From Planctomycetaceae bacterium (lineage in GTDB: Bacteria; Planctomycetota; Phycisphaerae; SM23-33), in assembly GCA_039680605.1 (NCBI GenBank), contig JBDKTA010000043.1, positions 1 through 64,000 of the forward strand: a DNA stretch of 64,000 bases, given 5' to 3'. The translations under genes and the position numbers were made by a program. The stretch's first letter is position 1. Each line of letters starts with the position of its first letter. Positions 7,714 to 15,428 of the stretch are shown here, in pieces. Below the pieces are notes generated by a model. It was not told the DNA's origin. It worked only from the letters and a program-made list of their open reading frames with translations, and ran no database searches.

Positions 7714-9234
7714 TTATGCCCTCGGCGGCGCGGGCTTTTCGACAATCGCGGGTACCACCGCCGGGGCGGGGGCGTCCGCCTTTGGTTCGCCGGAGGCCTT
7801 GCCCAGGTACTCGGGCAGTTCCAGTCCGGCGAGTTTGGCCAGCTCGTGGATCGGAGGCAAGACGCCCATGAGCCGTCGGCCGAGGCCTTCGATCCCGCCG
7901 CCGTTGCCGTTGCCGCCGCCGTCCCAGACGACGATCTTTTCGATGGGCAGGTCCTTGATGGCCTGGGCCTGGATCGCGGCGATCTCCTGCATCTTTTCGA
8001 TCAGCAGCAACCCCGCCGCCTGCTGGGCGCTGGCGCAGGCCTCGACCAGGCGCTTGTAGCCCTCGGCCTTGGCGTTGAGGACGGCCTGGACGCCCTGGCC
8101 TTCGGCGGTCATGCGTTTGATGGTGGCCTCGGCCTCGCCTTCGGCGATGCGGATGGCTTCCTGCCTTCGCGCGTCGGCGGCGATAACGACTTTCTCGCGC
8201 TGGATGTTGATGGGCACGATTACTTCGGCGTTGAGGCGGGCCTGCTCGCGCAGGGCCTTGGCCTCTTCGGCCTGCTTCTGGGCGATCTGCTCGGCCACGC
8301 GGATGGCGCCGTCTGCCTGCCGCGAGGCGGTTTCGGATTTGTTGCGGGCTTCCTGCTCGGCAACGGATTGCGTGGCGCGATAGGCGGCTTTTTGAGCCTC
8401 GGCGGCCGTTTCGGCGTTGACCGCTTCGGCCTCCAGCGCCGCGGTCTTCTGGCGGCGGTTGCGTTCGGCGGTGGCCTCGCCGATCTGGGCCTCGGCGGTG
8501 GCGGCCGCCACAGCGACGCGCTGGTCGCGGTTGCGTTCGGCCACGCCGGTCTGTCCGGTCTTTTCCTGCTCGGCCACGTCGATGTTGGCCTGGTTGATGG
8601 CTTCGGCGGCGGCGCGGCGGCCCAGGGCCACGATGTATCCCGACTCGTCGTCGATGTCGCGGATGTTGACGTTGATCAGCGCCAGGCCGATCTTTTCGAG
8701 CTCGCCGCTGACGGAGTCGTTGACGGCCGCCAGGAATGCCTGGCGGTCGCGGTTGATGTCTTCGATGCGCATGGTCGCCAGCACCGCGCGCATCTGGCCG
8801 AGGATGATGTCCTGCGCCTGGTCCTGGATCTGCGTGCGGGTCAGGCCCAGCAGTCGCACGGCGGCGTTCTGCATGATGCCCGGCTCGTTGCTGATAGCGG
8901 CGGTGACGGTGGTGGGGACGGTGACGCGGATGTTCTCGCGCGAGAGGGCGTTGCTCAGGTCGATGGGCACGACGAAGGGCTCGAGGTCGAGGTACTCGTA
9001 CGCCTGGATCAGCGGCCAGACCATCGCCGCCCCGCCGTGGACGCACTTGGCAGCCCCGCTGCCGGTCTTGCCGTAGATCACCAGGATCCGGTTGGCCGGG
9101 CAGCGCTTGTACCGCTGAACCAGCGTCATGAACAGCACAAGCGCAACAATCCCAAGGATGATCATCAGGATCAAGCTGCGCGGAGACCCTTCCTCTTGGG
9201 CCACCAGGCCCGCCGCAAGCATCAATAGTTCCAT
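7714..9234 (-). CDS. Flotillin-like SPFH-domain membrane protein
   Basis: This is a 506-residue flotillin-type scaffold protein. One N-terminal membrane segment (about residues 19-40) is followed by an SPFH/band-7 domain containing RENIRVTVPTTVTAAIS and DIILGQMRAVLATM. A long Ala/Glu/Gln-rich coiled coil (about 220-390) contains repeated EAE and AEA heptads. The C-terminal region has IEKIVVWDGGGNGNGGG, typical of YuaG/FloT proteins. Bacterial flotillins organise membrane microdomains and affect fluidity and protein assembly. It lies 11 bases after an NfeD-like gene, the same pairing as the Bacillus subtilis yuaF-yuaG operon. Confidence 0.92.
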   Translation of the reverse strand: MELLMLAAGLVAQEEGSPRSLILMIILGIVALVLFMTLVQRYKRCPANRILVIYGKTGSGAAKCVHGGAAMVWPLIQAYEYLDLEPFVVPIDLSNALSRENIRVTVPTTVTAAISNEPGIMQNAAVRLLGLTRTQIQDQAQDIILGQMRAVLATMRIEDINRDRQAFLAAVNDSVSGELEKIGLALINVNIRDIDDESGYIVALGRRAAAEAINQANIDVAEQEKTGQTGVAERNRDQRVAVAAATAEAQIGEATAERNRRQKTAALEAEAVNAETAAEAQKAAYRATQSVAEQEARNKSETASRQADGAIRVAEQIAQKQAEEAKALREQARLNAEVIVPINIQREKVVIAADARRQEAIRIAEGEAEATIKRMTAEGQGVQAVLNAKAEGYKRLVEACASAQQAAGLLLIEKMQEIAAIQAQAIKDLPIEKIVVWDGGGNGNGGGIEGLGRRLMGVLPPIHELAKLAGLELPEYLGKASGEPKADAPAPAVVPAIVEKPAPPRA

Positions 9235-9245
9235 GGAGGTTCTTC

Positions 9246-9851
9246 CTAAGCTGATTGGGTTGGACCGACTTCTACGGTCGTCGCATCGATCGTTTTGAGC
9301 ACGGTGACAGCCGTGCCGGCTTTCATGTCATCCGTTCCGCGGGCGCGGGCCTTGATGAAGCTGACCCGCCCGCCCAGCAGCACCCGCACCTGTCCGCAGC
9401 CGCCGGAGGGAATGTCCAGGTACACCGTGGCGTTGGTCCCGACGCATTGGCTGATCGCCACGTTGCCGCTCTCGGTCAGGCGGCGCATCAGGTAGAAGAT
9501 CGTCGCGACGACCACCATGCCGATCAGGCCCCAGACCAGCCCCCACGTCATCGCCTGCCACAGCGGCACGGCGTCCGAGCCCGTCAGGTACAGCGCGCCG
9601 GCCCAGGCAAACAGCGTAAAGAACGTCACCACCGACCGTACGCTGAGCAGCTTGAAAGCCGCCGTCGAGGCCGCGGCGTCGTGATGATCGTCGCCATGGT
9701 CCATGTCGCCGTCGTGATCGGCCTGGCCGTCGTCGTCTCCGCCCATGCCCAGCAGTGCGGCGATGATCTGCCAGATCAGGAAGACGCTGAAAAATGCCGC
9801 CATGCAGTAGAAGACCTTCGCCGCGGTGCCCAAATCGTTCCACCAGTCCAT
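9246..9851 (-). CDS. NfeD-like membrane protein, flotillin partner
   Basis: This is a 201-residue protein with three predicted membrane segments (about residues 10-35, 75-92 and 98-118). An Asp/His-rich cytosolic or periplasmic stretch (GDDDGQADHDGDMDHGDDHH) lies between the first two. The C-terminal domain (about 125-195) resembles the OB-fold NfeD domain found next to SPFH proteins. The gene directly precedes the flotillin gene and both are probably one operon. The Asp/His run could bind metal, but this is only suggested by composition. Confidence 0.8.
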   Translation of the reverse strand: MDWWNDLGTAAKVFYCMAAFFSVFLIWQIIAALLGMGGDDDGQADHDGDMDHGDDHHDAAASTAAFKLLSVRSVVTFFTLFAWAGALYLTGSDAVPLWQAMTWGLVWGLIGMVVVATIFYLMRRLTESGNVAISQCVGTNATVYLDIPSGGCGQVRVLLGGRVSFIKARARGTDDMKAGTAVTVLKTIDATTVEVGPTQSA

Positions 9852-10040
9852 GGCCAGCTCCTTTCACCCTGTCAGACGCAGATGACTGCCCATTTCTTCG
9901 CGCTTTTTTCAAATTGTCAGCGCCACATCGCGCGGAGAGGCGCCAGCACGATACCCGGACATGCAGCAATTCTCAAGCATTAGCGGTTTCATGGCGACCC
10001 CTGTAAAACAACAACGCGTGTCGCCATGCCACCCAAGCTC

Positions 10041-10107
10041 TTGCTTCTTTCCCGATCCCAATCCTCTTAATCTCTTCCCAATCCGCGTAATCCCGCTCTC
10101 CCCGTCC
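10041..10107. repeat. Dispersed repeat, GGATTACGCG/AAGAGGATTGGG family (copy 1)
   Basis: On the minus strand this contains AGAGCGGGATTACGCG, ATTAAGAGGATTGGG and a GGGAAAGAAGC tail. It matches copies at 44163-44222 and 56221-56272. It fills the gap between top6B and the NfeD-like gene; otherwise I see nothing in 9852-10128. Confidence 0.8.
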
Positions 10108-10128
10108 CTGGCGCGCCGCGTGAAAAGG

Positions 10129-12000
10129 CTACATCTTGCGGCTGCGCTCCAGCACGTCGCGGAGGTTGTCGCAGACTTTTGTTACCTGCGGGTCCTTAAG
10201 CTCCAGGATGTCGCGAAGCGCCTCGCCGATGGCGGGGATGTACTTCTCGATGTACCCCCGCTTCTTGAGCTCCTGACGCAGGCGCACGTTCCTGCGGATG
10301 TGCATGCCGAGCTTGCGGCCGCAGTCTTGCAACGCCAGGCGGATCTCCTTGAGGATCTCCGGATACAGGGCGATGGCTTCCTTGCTCTCGCTGGTGAAGG
10401 GCACCCACACCGAGGCCATGTGCAGCACGACCGTCAGCGGGCCCGTCGGCAGGGCGCCGCGCGACTGCTGCAGACCGTACGAGCGCCAGTTCAGTCCCGC
10501 GACGGCTTTGTAGATCGCGCAGGCCGACTGCTGATACAGCAGCGGCACACGGTTGGCGAAGCGCAGCAGACGGGCAAGCTGCGACTCTTCTTCCTCATCG
10601 GCCTTGGCTTCGGTCACCTCGCCGGTCTCTTCGTCGACGCTTTGGCCGCGGGCGGCGCCGCCGTTGGCGCCTTCGGGTTTGCCAAACGCCAGGGCTGCCT
10701 CAATGATGAACGGGTTTCCGCGGTACACCGCCGGGCTGCGAGAGGTGGCCGAGTAGAACTCAGCCGCGACCACCTGCTTGAGCCCCGCCACCAGCGCCTC
10801 TTCGCCGATGGGCACGACGCAGTCGGTCGCCGGGGCCATGATCTTGGTGGCCTGGATCGCCTGGTAGATGCTCTTGACGTCTTCGCCGGTGAGCTTGTTG
10901 GGCCGCGTGCGCGGGCTCAGGCCGGTCTTGGCCAGAATATCCTGCGCCACGCGCGGCGAGACGCGCGAGAACTCGCTGGTGAGGAACTGCTGCACGGTGG
11001 CGGCCTTGCTGTCGCCGGCCATCTTGATCAGCACGCCCAGCTCGATCCCATGCGGATGCGGGCGGATGCTCTTGGGCTGGGCGGGCAGATGGGCCACCGA
11101 CGACTTGTACTCGCTCACCGTGCCGTCGGGGGCCTTGTAGATCACCGTCACGTGCGGGTTGGCGATGGCGGTCTGTTCGAGGTAGTCGTCCACGCTCTGG
11201 CGGCCGCGGAGGTACTTGGCCTCGAGCTCGATCTCGACTTTGGTGCCGTGCGGGGCGTCCCACTCGACGCTCTCCTCGCGCATGATGTCGGGGCGGTTCT
11301 TGCGCGTGTCGATCTGCAGCTCGTAGTAGTGCGCGCCGCTCTTGGCGCCGGTGCGGCTGGTGATCTTGACGGGCTTGCCCGTGGTGAGTAGCCCGTACAT
11401 GCCGGCGGCCGAAATGCCGATGCCCTGCTGGCCGCGGCTCATCTGCAGGCGGTGGAACTTGCTGCCGTAGAGCAGGCGGCCGAAGATGCTGGGGATCTGG
11501 GCCTTGACGATGCCCGGGCCGTTGTCCTGGATGATCACGCGGAAGTGCGTCTCGCTGACCTGCTCGATGGTGATGCGGACGACCGGCATGATGCCCGCTT
11601 CTTCGCAGGCGTCGAGGGAATTGTCGACGGCTTCCTTGACCGTCGTCAGCAGGGCCTTGCGCGGGTTGTCGAAGCCCAGCAGGTGGCGGTTCTTGGCGAA
11701 GAACTCGCTGACGGAGATCTCGCGCTGCGCCTTGGCCATGCTCTCGGCCGTGGCGTACGTGCGTTTCTTCGGCGGCGCTCCGGGCTCGGCCAGCAGCGCC
11801 TCCTCGACCGCCCGTTTCGTCGCGTCGACATCGGGCGTGGCCGCCGGCGAATCCGGCACGTGCGGAACATGTTGCGTAGCAGCGGTAGCCGCCGCCGGCG
11901 CTGCCGGAGCGAACAACTCGCCTTGAGCTGATTTGCCCTTGGGCAGCTTCTTGCCCGCAGGAAGTTTCTTCGCAGATTTTGCAGTCTTCTTTGCGGCCAT
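10129..12000 (-). CDS. top6B: DNA topoisomerase VI subunit B
   Basis: This is a 623-residue type IIB topoisomerase ATPase subunit. It contains the complete Bergerat fold: N-box KEAVDNSLDACEEAG (Glu123, Asn127), DNGPGI (Asp159), and LYGSKFH followed by SRGQQGIG. The later H2TH and transducer regions are present, and the C-terminal RRNVRLRQELKKRGYIEKY is characteristic of the family. Topo VI is typical of archaea and plants and sporadic in bacteria. About 90 residues precede the canonical ISVSEFFAKNRHLLGF start; they are Lys/Ala/Pro-rich. The start at 12000 has AGGAGG six bases upstream. Topo VI needs an A subunit to cut DNA, and none is encoded in this window. Confidence 0.96.
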   Translation of the reverse strand: MAAKKTAKSAKKLPAGKKLPKGKSAQGELFAPAAPAAATAATQHVPHVPDSPAATPDVDATKRAVEEALLAEPGAPPKKRTYATAESMAKAQREISVSEFFAKNRHLLGFDNPRKALLTTVKEAVDNSLDACEEAGIMPVVRITIEQVSETHFRVIIQDNGPGIVKAQIPSIFGRLLYGSKFHRLQMSRGQQGIGISAAGMYGLLTTGKPVKITSRTGAKSGAHYYELQIDTRKNRPDIMREESVEWDAPHGTKVEIELEAKYLRGRQSVDDYLEQTAIANPHVTVIYKAPDGTVSEYKSSVAHLPAQPKSIRPHPHGIELGVLIKMAGDSKAATVQQFLTSEFSRVSPRVAQDILAKTGLSPRTRPNKLTGEDVKSIYQAIQATKIMAPATDCVVPIGEEALVAGLKQVVAAEFYSATSRSPAVYRGNPFIIEAALAFGKPEGANGGAARGQSVDEETGEVTEAKADEEEESQLARLLRFANRVPLLYQQSACAIYKAVAGLNWRSYGLQQSRGALPTGPLTVVLHMASVWVPFTSESKEAIALYPEILKEIRLALQDCGRKLGMHIRRNVRLRQELKKRGYIEKYIPAIGEALRDILELKDPQVTKVCDNLRDVLERSRKM

Positions 12001-12032
12001 CCTTGGCCTCCTGAACATCGCCATTCGCAAAA

Positions 12033-12070
12033 TACTCAACGTCCTGGGCAAATTTACTCAATGTATTGAG
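12033..12070. promoter_or_regulatory. Possible operator upstream of top6B
   Basis: TACTCAA occurs at 12033 and 12055, exactly 22 bases (two helical turns) apart. The second copy is part of the inverted repeat CTCAAT-GT-ATTGAG at 12057-12070. The sites lie 33-70 bases upstream of the top6B start, where a repressor could bind. The role is inferred from position and symmetry only. Confidence 0.35.
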
Positions 12071-12091
12071 CAAATGCAAAAGCTTACGAAC

Positions 12092-12197
12092 GTTAGCGGT
12101 CGAGCCCGCTCGACGCGGTTTCTTCTTTGACCCCGAATCAGGGAAACAACCCCGTCGAGCAAGTCGAAGATCCGCCGTGGCGGGCTCGACCGCTAAC
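12092..12197. repeat. Dispersed repeat bounded by GTTAGCGG/CCGCTAAC (copy 1)
   Basis: A 106-bp inverted repeat starts GTTAGCGGTCGAGCCCGC and ends GCGGGCTCGACCGCTAAC. Its right half, reverse-complemented, nearly matches the left half of the copy at 23610-23700, including GATCTTCGACTTGCTCGACG. It separates DUF190 from top6B. Confidence 0.88.
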
Positions 12198-12205
12198 ATG
12201 TTCAT

Positions 12206-12553
12206 CTACGTCTTGCTGGGCTCTGCGTGGCGATAGGCCAGCACGCGAACCTTTTCCAGCGTCACCAGGCCTTCGCCGATCATCGCGTCGATCTCGGGCA
12301 GCACCTCGGCGATGCGATCGGGTTTGTCGACGATCTCGATCACGATGGGCAGGTCCTCGCTGAGGCGCAGGATCTTGGCTGTGTGGATGCGGCTGTGCGC
12401 TCCAAAGCCCATCACGCCGCGCAGGACCGTCGCCCCGGCCAGCCCCTTGCTGCGAGCCAGTTGCACGATGGCCTCGTATAGCGGCTGGCCGTGATGCTTG
12501 TCGCTCTCGCCGATGAAGATCCGCAGCAGTTCGGCTTCCGATGGAAGATGCAT
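12206..12553 (-). CDS. DUF190 family protein
   Basis: This is a 115-residue protein of the DUF190 family (small ferredoxin-like fold). Matching sequence includes LLRIFIGESDKHHGQPLYEAI, GLAGATVLRGVMGFG and LPIVIEIVDKPDRI. DUF190 genes are commonly found beside crcB fluoride channel genes, as here, and may regulate or assist them; the exact role is not established. An in-frame ATG 45 bases earlier exists, but the protein beginning MHLPSEAELLRIFIGE fits the family start better. It lies downstream of crcB on the same strand. Confidence 0.85.
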   Translation of the reverse strand: MHLPSEAELLRIFIGESDKHHGQPLYEAIVQLARSKGLAGATVLRGVMGFGAHSRIHTAKILRLSEDLPIVIEIVDKPDRIAEVLPEIDAMIGEGLVTLEKVRVLAYRHAEPSKT

Positions 12554-12569
12554 GAGAGGCCCTTTCTTT

Positions 12570-12626
12570 CGTGCCGCGGACATCTTGTCCGCGAGCACCG
12601 CGGGCGTCTCGCCCGCGACACGTCTA
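12570..12626. repeat. Half copy of the quadruple-palindrome element
   Basis: Two blocks, GCGGACATCTTGTCCGC and GCGGGCGTCTCGCCCGC, match the ATCTT and GTCTC block types of the 109-bp element in truB. Compensatory changes (GGGC to GGAC with GCCC to GTCC) keep the hairpin paired. It lies between crcB and the DUF190 gene. Confidence 0.75.
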
Positions 12627-12628
12627 CT

Positions 12629-13030
12629 TCAGATTGCCCGCCCAGCCGCGTAGCCCACGAACATCGCCGCGATGCCGGTGATGTTCTGCAGAAGGATATT
12701 CCCGCCCGCGTAGAGCCATTGGCCCTCGGCCATCAGGCGCGACGTTTCGCCGGCGAAGCTGGAAAACGTGGTGAAGGCGCCCATGAAGCCGATCAGGATG
12801 ATCGTTCTCAGTTCGGCGCTGATAGCCATCCGCTCGGTCCCCAGCGACCAGACGAGCCCGAACAAGAAGCACCCCAGCACATTGACCGCCAGCGTGCCCC
12901 AGGGAAAGATTGCCGAACCGGCTTCAGAGGGCGCCCACCGCTGCACCAGGCCGCCCAGCCCATAGCGCGCCAGCGTCCCCGCCGCCCCCGCCAGCGCCAG
13001 CCACATCAGTTTTTGAATCGCTGCAGTCAC
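12629..13030 (-). CDS. crcB: CrcB/FluC fluoride channel
   Basis: CrcB (Fluc) proteins are dual-topology membrane channels that export fluoride. The protein has four hydrophobic segments and the motifs GAAGTLARYGLGG, WGTLAVNVLGCFLFG and GFMGAFTTFSSFAGE. The TTFS region supplies the phenylalanine and polar track residues of the pore. I give the start as GTG at 13030 (MTAAIQKLMWLALAG); an ATG at 13006 is also possible and neither has a clear ribosome-binding site. The frame extends upstream to a TTG at 13069. The gene pairs with DUF190 downstream. I see no fluoride riboswitch upstream. Confidence 0.9.
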   Translation of the reverse strand: MTAAIQKLMWLALAGAAGTLARYGLGGLVQRWAPSEAGSAIFPWGTLAVNVLGCFLFGLVWSLGTERMAISAELRTIILIGFMGAFTTFSSFAGETSRLMAEGQWLYAGGNILLQNITGIAAMFVGYAAGRAI

Positions 13031-13091
13031 GTCGTAACTTATTACATGGCAAGTGCGGCTGGAATGCAACGGGGTTCAAGATGAGGATCTA

Positions 13092-13120
13092 TTGACTTGC
13101 GCAGTCGCCGCATCTATGGT
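13092..13120 (+). promoter_or_regulatory. Candidate sigma70-type promoter
   Basis: TTGACT at 13092-13097 and TATGGT at 13115-13120 are separated by 17 bases. They lie about 40 bases upstream of the small membrane protein gene at 13161. Confidence 0.5.
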
Positions 13121-13160
13121 TGCATGCGCTCGGGGGGGCAACTATCAGAAAGGGATTCCT

Positions 13161-13571
13161 ATGACTCAGGTCCCACTTACTGCAAGCACCCAATCCGACA
13201 GCCCTGTGATGCCAAAGAAGGCCAAGACCGCAGCCAATCTGCTGCTGGCGCTGGCGATCTTCAAGACGGCAGTTATTTTAATCGTCCTGGGCGTCATATC
13301 GGCTCGAGATGACCAGATCGACGATGTGGGAAAGGTGATGATGGCAGTGTGGCTGGGGCTTTATATTCCTGGTATTGTGCTGGCGATTTTCTCGTCAGTG
13401 CAACTCCGCGCCGGCCACAGTGTGCGGGCATTTGGCATCATCGCGATGCTGCTCCTGCTGGTGCCGGGCGATATTGTCACGATCTTGTTAATCGTTCTTG
13501 GCTTCATCTCGCTGATGTCCCGTGAAACCAGGGAGTGGTTGGCGGCGAAAGCGACTTCCCGTTGCGACTGA
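13161..13571 (+). CDS. Small membrane protein, function unknown
   Basis: This is a 136-residue protein that I do not recognise. A polar N-terminus (about 25 residues) is followed by three hydrophobic segments (about residues 25-47, 60-80 and 90-115) and a short charged tail (SRETREWLAAK). The start has AGAAAGGGA seven bases upstream and a plausible promoter at 13092-13120. The gene stands alone between crcB (divergent) and recJ. Confidence 0.65.
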   Translation: MTQVPLTASTQSDSPVMPKKAKTAANLLLALAIFKTAVILIVLGVISARDDQIDDVGKVMMAVWLGLYIPGIVLAIFSSVQLRAGHSVRAFGIIAMLLLLVPGDIVTILLIVLGFISLMSRETREWLAAKATSRCD

Positions 13572-13675
13572 TCCTTGGCTGCGGCCTCAGGTAGAAACCG
13601 CTCCCGCATGGCGAATCGCTGACTGGCGGCGGTATAATCTCGTCGTAGTCGGAGCGGGTGGCAAGAAAGGGACTG

Positions 13676-15424
13676 ATGGCCGGATTTCGATCATGGAGGC
13701 GCGGGCAGTGGCGGTGGGATGTCGCTGCGCCGTTTGACGGCGCGGCCGATATGGCGCGGCAGTTAGGGACGGCGCCGCTGGTGGCCCAGATCCTTCATAA
13801 TCGCGGGGTGGTCAACGAGGCGGCGGGCAGGGCCTTTCTCAATCCCAAGCTCACCGACCTGCACGACCCGGCGATGCTGGCAGGGGCAGAGGCGGCGGCG
13901 GAGCGCATCGTCGCGGCGGTCCGCAACAAAGAGCCCATCGTTATCTACGGCGACTATGACGTCGACGGCATGACGGCCACGGCGATTCTGCACGCGTGCA
14001 TCGTGATGATCGGCGGCCGGGCGGATTACTACGTGCCGCACCGGCTTGAGGAAGGCTACGGCGTCAACGTCGAGGCCATGCGCAAGATCGTCGCCGGCGG
14101 GGCCAAGCTTGTTATCACGGTCGACTGCGGGATCAGCGCCCTCGAGCCGCTGACGGAAGCGGCGGCCGCCGGCGTGGACGTGATCGTGACGGACCATCAC
14201 ATTCCCGGTCCGCAGTTGCCGCACGCCTGCGCGATCGTGCATCCGGCGCTGGGCACGCCGGCGTATCCCAACCCGGATTTGTCCGGCGCGGGCGTGGCGT
14301 TCAAGGTGGCCTGGCAGGTTGCACGGGCGCACTGCGGGGCCGTCAAGGTCAACGAGACACTCAAAGAGTTCCTGCTCAACGCCACGTGCCTGGCCGCGCT
14401 GGGCACGATTGCCGACGTGGTGCCACTGGTGGGGGAGAACCGGGCTTTGGCGACGTTTGGCCTGCGGGGGCTTCCGGCGAGCAAGCAGGCGGGCCTGCGG
14501 GCGCTGATCGAGTCGGCCAGCCTGACCGGGCAGAGCCTCGGGGCGTACGACGTGGGATTCAAGCTGGCCCCGCGGCTCAACGCGTGCGGGCGCATGGGGC
14601 ACGCCCGCGACGCGGTGGAAATGCTCACCGGCGAGGACGAGACGCGATGCCGCGCCATCGCCAAAGATCTTTCGCAGAAGAACACCGAGCGCCAGACCGT
14701 CGAGCGCCAGATCGCCGCCGAGGCCGTCGAGATGGTCCGCGCCCGCGGACTCGATGGAGACGCCAACCGCGTGATCGTGCTGGCCAGCCCCGCCTGGCAC
14801 GGCGGGGTGATCGGGATCGTCGCCAGCCGCCTGGTCGACCAGTTCCACCGTCCGGCGGTGCTGATCTCGCTCAACGGCAGCGGCGGCCAGGGCTCCGCGA
14901 GGAGCATCCCCGGGTTCCACATGGCCGACGCGCTGTCGGCATGCGGCGCTCACCTGATCAGCTTCGGCGGCCACGCGATGGCCGGAGGCCTGCGCATCGA
15001 AGAGGCCAACGTGCCCGCCTTTGTCGAGGCGATGTCCACCTACGCCGCCACGGCCGTCAGCGACCGCCAGATGACCTCCGCGTTGCAGATCGACGCGGAG
15101 GTTTCGCTCTCGTCGTTGAACTACATGGCCGTCGATCACCTGGCGCGTCTGGCGCCGTTCGGCCAGGGCAATCCCGCGCCGCTGGTGGCCGTTCGCGGCT
15201 GCCGGGTCCTCGTGCCGCCCAAGCGCATGGGCAAGAGCGGCCAGACGGTGGGCCTGATGCTCGCCCAGGGCGACGTTCGGATGCGCGCGGTGGGCTTCAA
15301 CATGGGCGACCTGTGCGACGAGATGGCGGCAGTGAATACGATCGACGTCGCCGCCCGCCCGTCCCTGAACACCTTCAACGGCAACACCAGCATCGAACTG
15401 CAACTCGAAGACGTGACGTGGTGA
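13676..15424 (+). CDS. recJ: Single-stranded-DNA-specific exonuclease RecJ
   Basis: RecJ degrades single-stranded DNA 5' to 3' in recombination and mismatch repair. The 582-residue protein has the DHH phosphoesterase motifs in order: VIYGDYDVDGMTAT, ITVDCGISA and VTDHHIPG, followed by HPALGTPAYP. The DHHA1 region has SFGGHAMAGGLRI near residue 430, and a C-terminal OB-like domain follows. The ATG at 13676 is preceded by AAGAAAGGGA; an in-frame GTG at 13658 would add six residues. A perfect TATAAT lies at 13633-13638 but without a good -35 partner. The gene converges with pssA, four bases apart. Confidence 0.95.
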   Translation: MAGFRSWRRGQWRWDVAAPFDGAADMARQLGTAPLVAQILHNRGVVNEAAGRAFLNPKLTDLHDPAMLAGAEAAAERIVAAVRNKEPIVIYGDYDVDGMTATAILHACIVMIGGRADYYVPHRLEEGYGVNVEAMRKIVAGGAKLVITVDCGISALEPLTEAAAAGVDVIVTDHHIPGPQLPHACAIVHPALGTPAYPNPDLSGAGVAFKVAWQVARAHCGAVKVNETLKEFLLNATCLAALGTIADVVPLVGENRALATFGLRGLPASKQAGLRALIESASLTGQSLGAYDVGFKLAPRLNACGRMGHARDAVEMLTGEDETRCRAIAKDLSQKNTERQTVERQIAAEAVEMVRARGLDGDANRVIVLASPAWHGGVIGIVASRLVDQFHRPAVLISLNGSGGQGSARSIPGFHMADALSACGAHLISFGGHAMAGGLRIEEANVPAFVEAMSTYAATAVSDRQMTSALQIDAEVSLSSLNYMAVDHLARLAPFGQGNPAPLVAVRGCRVLVPPKRMGKSGQTVGLMLAQGDVRMRAVGFNMGDLCDEMAAVNTIDVAARPSLNTFNGNTSIELQLEDVTW

Positions 15425-15428
15425 GTCG

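Noticed and set aside
9852-10128. Topoisomerase VI subunit A downstream of subunit B
   Set aside because: The gap contains only a dispersed repeat, and no Spo11-like TOPRIM or winged-helix motifs are found in any frame of the window.
12990-13160. Fluoride riboswitch upstream of crcB
   Set aside because: crcB genes often have one, but the conserved core sequences and pseudoknot elements are not visible on the minus strand here.
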